A stretch of DNA of 24,888 nt. Origin: Persebacter sp051008975. GTDB lineage: Bacteria; Pseudomonadota; Gammaproteobacteria; Tethybacterales; Persebacteraceae. The notes below the pieces were generated by a model. That model did no database searches. It saw only the letters and a program-made list of their open reading frames with translations, and was not told the origin of the DNA. The translations under genes were made by a program, and so were the position numbers. Shown here piece after piece: positions 21,498 through 24,888 of this stretch. The stretch lies in the NCBI GenBank assembly GCA_051008975.1, contig JBPCXA010000158.1:1-24888 (forward strand), in the 5' to 3' direction. How positions within the stretch are numbered: position 1 is the first letter of the stretch; each line of letters opens with the position of its first letter.

Positions 21498-21548
21498 GTC
21501 CGCGAACGGGCGCGGACGAACCCGCGGACGGCGCAAACGCCGACCGCG
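21498..21548 (-). other. Two consecutive hairpins in the rplL-rpoB spacer (possible attenuator or RNase III site)
   Basis: Arms 21523-21533 and 21538-21548 form an 11-bp stem with one mismatch and a four-base loop. Next to it, 21498-21503 pairs with 21512-21517 around an eight-base loop. The spacer is 110 bases, long for this compact operon. No U tract follows on the transcript, so this is not an ordinary terminator. E. coli has an attenuator and an RNase III site in the same spacer; equivalence here is inference. Confidence 0.45.
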
Positions 21549-21578
21549 GCGAGGACGCGGCGAAAACCGCGAGAGTGA

Positions 21579-21950
21579 TTATTTAACCTCGCAGGTCGCG
21601 CCGGCGTCCTGCAAGAGCTTCGCCGCCTCTTCGGCTTCGCCCCTGGCGATTCCCTCCTTGACCGGCTTGGGCGCGCCCTCCACCAGATCCTTGGCTTCCT
21701 TCAATCCCAGTCCGGTGATCTGCCGCACCGCCTTGATGACCGCCACTTTGTTTTCGCCGAAGGACGACAGAACGACATTGAACTGCGTCTTCTCCTCGAC
21801 GGCGGGCGCGTCTCCGGCGGCGGCCGGGGCGGCGACCGCCGCCGGCGCCGCGGCGGACACGCCGAATTTTTCCTCCATCTCCTTGATCAGTTCGGACAGC
21901 TCCAAAACCGACATCGCCCCGATGGCGTCCATAATTTCCGTTTTGTTCAT
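21579..21950 (-). CDS. rplL: 50S ribosomal protein L7/L12
   Basis: A 123-residue stalk protein, normal length. The N-terminal dimerisation part (MNKTEIMDAIGAMSVLELSE) is followed by an Ala/Pro-rich hinge (around residues 32-52) and the C-terminal factor-binding domain (FNVVLSSFGENKVAVIK, GLGLKEAKDLVE). Dimers bind L10 on the 50S subunit and recruit EF-Tu, EF-G and other factors. ATG 21950 is chosen for the AAAGGAG seven bases upstream; the frame is open 18 codons further but without conserved residues. It lies 50 bases after rplJ and 110 before rpoB. Confidence 0.97.
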   Translation of the reverse strand: MNKTEIMDAIGAMSVLELSELIKEMEEKFGVSAAAPAAVAAPAAAGDAPAVEEKTQFNVVLSSFGENKVAVIKAVRQITGLGLKEAKDLVEGAPKPVKEGIARGEAEEAAKLLQDAGATCEVK

Positions 21951-22000
21951 AGTGTTGCTCCTTTTAAGAATGATGGAATAAAACCCGTCGCCGGCGCGCG

Positions 22001-22528
22001 TCACTCGCCGCCGGACTTTTGATCGCGCAGCGCGGCGAGCGTGCGCGCGAAACGCGCCGGCACCTCGTGCAGCGTGCGCGCGAAACCGCCGATCGGCGCC
22101 TTCATCGTCCCCAGCAAAATCGCCAGCAGACGCGGACGCGGCGGAATAGCGGCGAGACGCCCGACATCCGCCGCGGACAGCCGAATTCCCTCCGCCAGCG
22201 CGCCGCCGCGGATGATGAATTTGTCGTTCGCCTTGGCGGTTTCGGCGAATATTTTCGCCGTCGCCGCGACATCCACGGCGGCGCCGAAAATCAGCGGCCC
22301 CGACAAAAACTCGTCCAAAGTAGCGAACGGCCCGTCGGCGATCGCCCGTTTGGCGAGGGTGTTTTTGACGACCTGCGCGCGCCCGTTGCCGGCGCGAATG
22401 TCGCGCCGGAACGCGGTCATCTGCGCCGCCGACAGGCCGCCGTTTTCGGCGACGAACACCGCCGGCGAAGCCAGAAATCGCGCCCGCACTTCGGCGACAA
22501 TCGTCTCTTTTTTGTTCCGCGCAATCAC
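22001..22528 (-). CDS. rplJ: 50S ribosomal protein L10
   Basis: A 175-residue protein that anchors the L7/L12 stalk to the 50S subunit. Seen: the N-terminal KKETIVAEVRARF, VVKNTLAKRAI, LSGPLIFGAAVD, and the C-terminal helix that carries L7/L12 dimers. The start is a GTG at 22528, with AAAGGAAAG about eight bases before it. The rplA stop is only 13 bases upstream, so there is no room between the genes for the long L10-binding leader known from E. coli. Confidence 0.96.
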   Translation of the reverse strand: MIARNKKETIVAEVRARFLASPAVFVAENGGLSAAQMTAFRRDIRAGNGRAQVVKNTLAKRAIADGPFATLDEFLSGPLIFGAAVDVAATAKIFAETAKANDKFIIRGGALAEGIRLSAADVGRLAAIPPRPRLLAILLGTMKAPIGGFARTLHEVPARFARTLAALRDQKSGGE

Positions 22529-22541
22529 AAATTCTTTCCTT

Positions 22542-23225
22542 TCATCGGTAGGGCGAAATATCCGCCGTCGCCGCGCGCCCCATCGTGGCGGAAACCGACA
22601 TCCGCCGCAAATACACGCCCTTCGCCGCCGCCGGCTTGGCGCGCTTCAACGCCGCCAGCAAACTTTCAATATTTTGTTTCAGATCGGCGGCGGGAAAAGA
22701 CGCCCTGCCCACCGCCGCATGCACGATTCCGGCCTTGTCGGCGCGATAGCGCGCCTGCCCGGCCTTGGCGTTTTTGACCGCCGTCGCCGGATCCGCGGCG
22801 ACGGTGCCGGTTTTGGGATTCGGCATCAGCCCTCGCGGACCGAGAATCCGCCCCGCCGGGGCGAGTTTGCGCATCGCATCCGGAGTGGCGATCAACACGT
22901 CAAAATCGGTCGCGCCGCCCTTGATTTCCTCGATCAGATCGTCAAATCCGACCTTGTCCGCCCCGGCGTCTTTCGCCGCCTGCGCCGCTTCGCCGCTGGC
23001 TACGACCGCCACCCGCGTCGTTTTGCCGGTGCCGGCCGGCAAAACGACCGCGCCGCGCACCGCCTGATCGGATTTTTTGGTGTCCACGCCGAGTTGCACG
23101 GCGACATCCACCGTTTCGTCAAACTTCACGCCGCTGCCGCCGACGACCGCCGCCAGCGCCTCGTCCAGCCCGCATCCCGGCGCGGGCATCGCCGCCTTTT
23201 GCAGACGCTTGCACACTTTCGCCAT
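22542..23225 (-). CDS. rplA: 50S ribosomal protein L1
   Basis: A 227-residue L1, close to the usual 230. It binds 23S rRNA at the L1 stalk and takes part in release of the E-site tRNA. Seen: FDETVDVAVQLGVDTKKSDQ, RGAVVLPAGTGK, GRILGPRGLMPNPKTGTV and the closing segment YLRRMSVSATMGRA. The ATG overlaps the rplK stop by one base (TAATG), giving coupled translation of the two proteins. Confidence 0.97.
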   Translation of the reverse strand: MAKVCKRLQKAAMPAPGCGLDEALAAVVGGSGVKFDETVDVAVQLGVDTKKSDQAVRGAVVLPAGTGKTTRVAVVASGEAAQAAKDAGADKVGFDDLIEEIKGGATDFDVLIATPDAMRKLAPAGRILGPRGLMPNPKTGTVAADPATAVKNAKAGQARYRADKAGIVHAAVGRASFPAADLKQNIESLLAALKRAKPAAAKGVYLRRMSVSATMGRAATADISPYR

Positions 23226-23656
23226 TATCGCGCCTCCACTTCCACGCCCATGCTGCGCGCCGTCCCCGCCACTTCGCGCACCGCCGCCGAAAGCGAGGTC
23301 GTGTTCAAATCGGACATCTTGGCGCGCGCGATCTCTTCGGCGGCGACATAGGTCAGTTTGCCGACCTTGTCCACGTGCGGCTTGCCGCTGCCTTTTTCCA
23401 GCCCCAGCGACTTGCGAATCAGCACCGACATCGGCGGCTTTTTGACGATGAACGTAAACGTACGATCCTCGTGGCAGGTGATCACGACCGGCAGCGGCAG
23501 ACCTTTTTCCGACCCCTCGGTCGCGGCGTTGAACGCCCTGCAAAATTCCTGAATGTTCAGCCCGCGCTGCCCCAGCGCGGGGCCGATCGGCGGCGCCGGA
23601 GTCGCCGCGCCGGCCGGCACCTGCAATTTGATGATCCCCGTGACTTTTTTCGCCAT
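23225..23656 (-). CDS. rplK: 50S ribosomal protein L11
   Basis: A 143-residue L11. It forms the GTPase-associated centre on 23S rRNA. Seen: KLQVPAGAATPAPPIGPALG, the proline-containing N-terminal domain, GLNIQEFCRAFN, FTFIVKKPPMSVL, and the rRNA-binding C-terminal domain with ARSMGVEVE. ATG 23656 has an AAGGGGGAA upstream. It follows nusG after 11 bases. Confidence 0.97.
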   Translation of the reverse strand: MAKKVTGIIKLQVPAGAATPAPPIGPALGQRGLNIQEFCRAFNAATEGSEKGLPLPVVITCHEDRTFTFIVKKPPMSVLIRKSLGLEKGSGKPHVDKVGKLTYVAAEEIARAKMSDLNTTSLSAAVREVAGTARSMGVEVEAR

Positions 23657-23667
23657 CGTATTCCCCC

Positions 23668-24318
23668 TTAAATTTTGTCCACCTGGCCGAAATCCAGTTC
23701 CACCGGCGTCGACCGCCCGAACACCATCACCAGCACCTTCAACCGGCTGCGCTCCGCATTCACCGCATCCACCACGCCGGAGAATTCGGTAAACGGCCCG
23801 TCTTTCACCCGCACATGATCGCCCGCCGCGAACAACGCCCGCACCACCGGATCCTTCTCGAAACTGTCCTGCATTTGGCGGCGGATTTTTTCCACCACCT
23901 CCGCCGACAGCGGCGCCGGCGTCTTGTCGCGATCGGCGACCGCCCCCGAACCGCCGGACATGGAAATGAAATTCCCCACCCGCCGGGTGCGGCTGACCAA
24001 ATGCCAGCACTCCGGACGCATCAAATCGGATTCCGCGTCCGCCGCGATCTCCAAAAACAAATAGCCCGGATACAACTTGCGCTCGGTCACCTTCTTTTTG
24101 CCGCTCTGAATTTCCATCGTCCGCTCTATCGGAAGCAGAATTTCGCCGAAACGATCCTCCATTCCGTGTTCGGAAATCCGCCCCAGCAAATTGTCGCGCA
24201 CCGCCTTTTCAAAGCCGACCATCACCTGCACCGCGTACCACCGCTTGACCTCCGACGGCTTGTCCGCCGCCGCCGCCGATTCCGATTCCATCGCCGGTTT
24301 TTCCGCCGCTTCGTTCAT
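23668..24318 (-). CDS. nusG: Transcription termination/antitermination factor NusG
   Basis: A 216-residue NusG. The NGN domain starts at KRWYAVQVMVGFE after a 25-residue Ala/Glu-rich N-terminal tail, continues through GMEDRFGEILLP and RKLYPGYLFLE, and the KOW domain ends the protein (GDHVRVKDGPFTEFSG, GRSTPVELDFGQV). It binds RNA polymerase at the beta' clamp helices and links it to Rho or the ribosome. It is somewhat longer than E. coli NusG (181) because of the tail and a loop of about 12 residues around SMSGGSGAVADRD. ATG overlaps the secE stop as ATGA. Confidence 0.96.
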   Translation of the reverse strand: MNEAAEKPAMESESAAAADKPSEVKRWYAVQVMVGFEKAVRDNLLGRISEHGMEDRFGEILLPIERTMEIQSGKKKVTERKLYPGYLFLEIAADAESDLMRPECWHLVSRTRRVGNFISMSGGSGAVADRDKTPAPLSAEVVEKIRRQMQDSFEKDPVVRALFAAGDHVRVKDGPFTEFSGVVDAVNAERSRLKVLVMVFGRSTPVELDFGQVDKI

Positions 24319-24662
24319 GACGCCAGCGCCTCCAAAAGTTCGCCGAGAATAAAATCCACCACCCACAAAAACAGCATCACCGCCGACACCATCAGCAGCA
24401 CCACGCCGGTCATCCGCAACGTCTCCTGGCGGGACGGCCAAATCACCTTGCGCAATTCAATTTGCGCCGCCTTGGCGAATTCAAAAAACTCCCGCCCCGA
24501 CACCGAAAACGCCACCAGCAGCGCCGCCGCCAGCAATCCGCCCGCCAGCACGCCGGTGCGCGCCGCCGCCCGGTCGGCGCCGAGCTCGTAGCCGGCGACA
24601 TACACCGCGGCGACCACGATTAAAGCCGCCGACCACAACTTGATTTTGTCAATTGCCGTCAT
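24315..24662 (-). CDS. secE: Preprotein translocase subunit SecE
   Basis: A 115-residue inner-membrane protein of the SecYEG channel. Three hydrophobic segments can be seen, about residues 10-28, 36-54 and 85-110, the E. coli-type three-helix form. The conserved cytoplasmic amphipathic stretch EFAKAAQIELRKVIWPSRQE precedes the last helix. ATG 24662 lies 17 bases after the tRNA gene. Confidence 0.95.
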   Translation of the reverse strand: MTAIDKIKLWSAALIVVAAVYVAGYELGADRAAARTGVLAGGLLAAALLVAFSVSGREFFEFAKAAQIELRKVIWPSRQETLRMTGVVLLMVSAVMLFLWVVDFILGELLEALAS

Positions 24663-24679
24663 TCTGTTTTTCCCCGCAT

Positions 24680-24756
24680 TGGCAGGCCAAGAGGGAATCG
24701 AACCCCCAACCTGCGGTTTTGGAGACCGCCGCTCTGCCTGATTGAGCTATTGGCCT
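24680..24756 (-). tRNA. tRNA-Trp (anticodon CCA)
   Basis: A 77-nt cloverleaf with encoded CCA (24680-24682). The acceptor stem AGGCCAA/TTGGCCT pairs fully, the D stem is GCTC/GAGC, the anticodon stem GCGGT/ACCGC holds the loop CTCCAAA with CCA at 24720-24722, and the T loop is TTCGATT. It sits seven bases after tuf and before secE, the common tuf-trnW-secE order, and is processed from that transcript. Confidence 0.97.
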
Positions 24757-24763
24757 ATCCACA

Positions 24764-24888
24764 TCACTCCAAAATTTTGGTGACGACGCCGGCGCCCACC
24801 GTCCGCCCGCCCTCGCGTATCGCAAAGCGCAAACCCTCCTCCATCGCTATGGAAGTTATCAACTCCACCTCCATCCCCGTGTTGTCCC
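24764..24888 (-). CDS. tuf: Elongation factor Tu, C-terminal end only
   Basis: The last 40 or so codons are present; the gene continues past the right edge. The residues DNTGMEVELITSIAM and GLRFAIREGGRTVGAGVV match domain 3 of EF-Tu, which carries aminoacyl-tRNA to the ribosome. One departure from the usual form is Ser in place of Pro before IAM (LITSIAM against LIxPIAM). The end is TGA. Confidence 0.97.
   Translation of the reverse strand, partial: DNTGMEVELITSIAMEEGLRFAIREGGRTVGAGVVTKILE

Overview
The window is one GC-rich stretch from a proteobacterial chromosome. RpoB, RpoC, NusG and the ribosomal proteins read like Beta-/Gammaproteobacteria: the RpoC trigger loop carries the large SI3-type insert, NusG has the plain RWY...KOW layout, and ispD and ispF are separate, overlapping genes rather than the fused ispDF common in Alphaproteobacteria. 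Marine or host-associated life is only a guess, from a DmdA-like demethylase and an M24 peptidase of a type I associate with marine bacteria. I cannot name the genus.

Layout. The left part (1-7371) is read from the + strand. It starts with the tail of an M24-family peptidase (2-223), then a promoter-like element (368-398). A tightly packed cluster follows: an NAD-dependent sugar epimerase/dehydratase, a GT4 glycosyltransferase fused to a radical SAM/SPASM enzyme, a WG-like-repeat protein fused to an O-methyltransferase, a histidine phosphatase, and UDP-glucose 6-dehydrogenase. Junctions are overlaps of 44, 4 and 4 nt and one 6-nt gap, so this is very probably one operon. It looks like a pathway that makes or decorates a surface glycan or glycoconjugate.

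A near-perfect inverted repeat (7374-7420) sits between the convergent blocks. The rest (7505-24888) is read from the - strand. In transcription order from the right edge it holds the end of tuf, tRNA-Trp(CCA), secE, nusG, rplK, rplA, rplJ, rplL, rpoB, rpoC, ispD and ispF, then a promoter-like element and a pair of folate-dependent GcvT-family genes (one GcvT-like, one DmdA-like). The tuf-to-rpoC order is classic. The attachment of the isoprenoid genes ispD-ispF behind rpoC with no visible terminator is less usual.

The most striking feature is the RNA polymerase. Beta is 1747 aa and beta' 1676 aa, against 1342 and 1407 in E. coli. All catalytic motifs are intact and the frames are continuous. 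The extra length is in discrete places: a ~157-aa N-terminal extension of RpoB behind a strong ribosome binding site, a ~127-aa expansion of the beta lobe, a ~100-aa insertion after the GRMKFN motif, and a ~265-aa insertion in the C-terminal part of RpoC. The RpoC insertion contains three degenerate repeats spaced almost exactly 80 residues apart and is bracketed by two copies of a GRT-containing strand module. The second candidate for something undescribed is the glycosyltransferase/radical SAM plus WG-repeat/methyltransferase cluster. No stretch longer than 300 bases lacks a gene; the largest gap (224-475) holds the promoter described.
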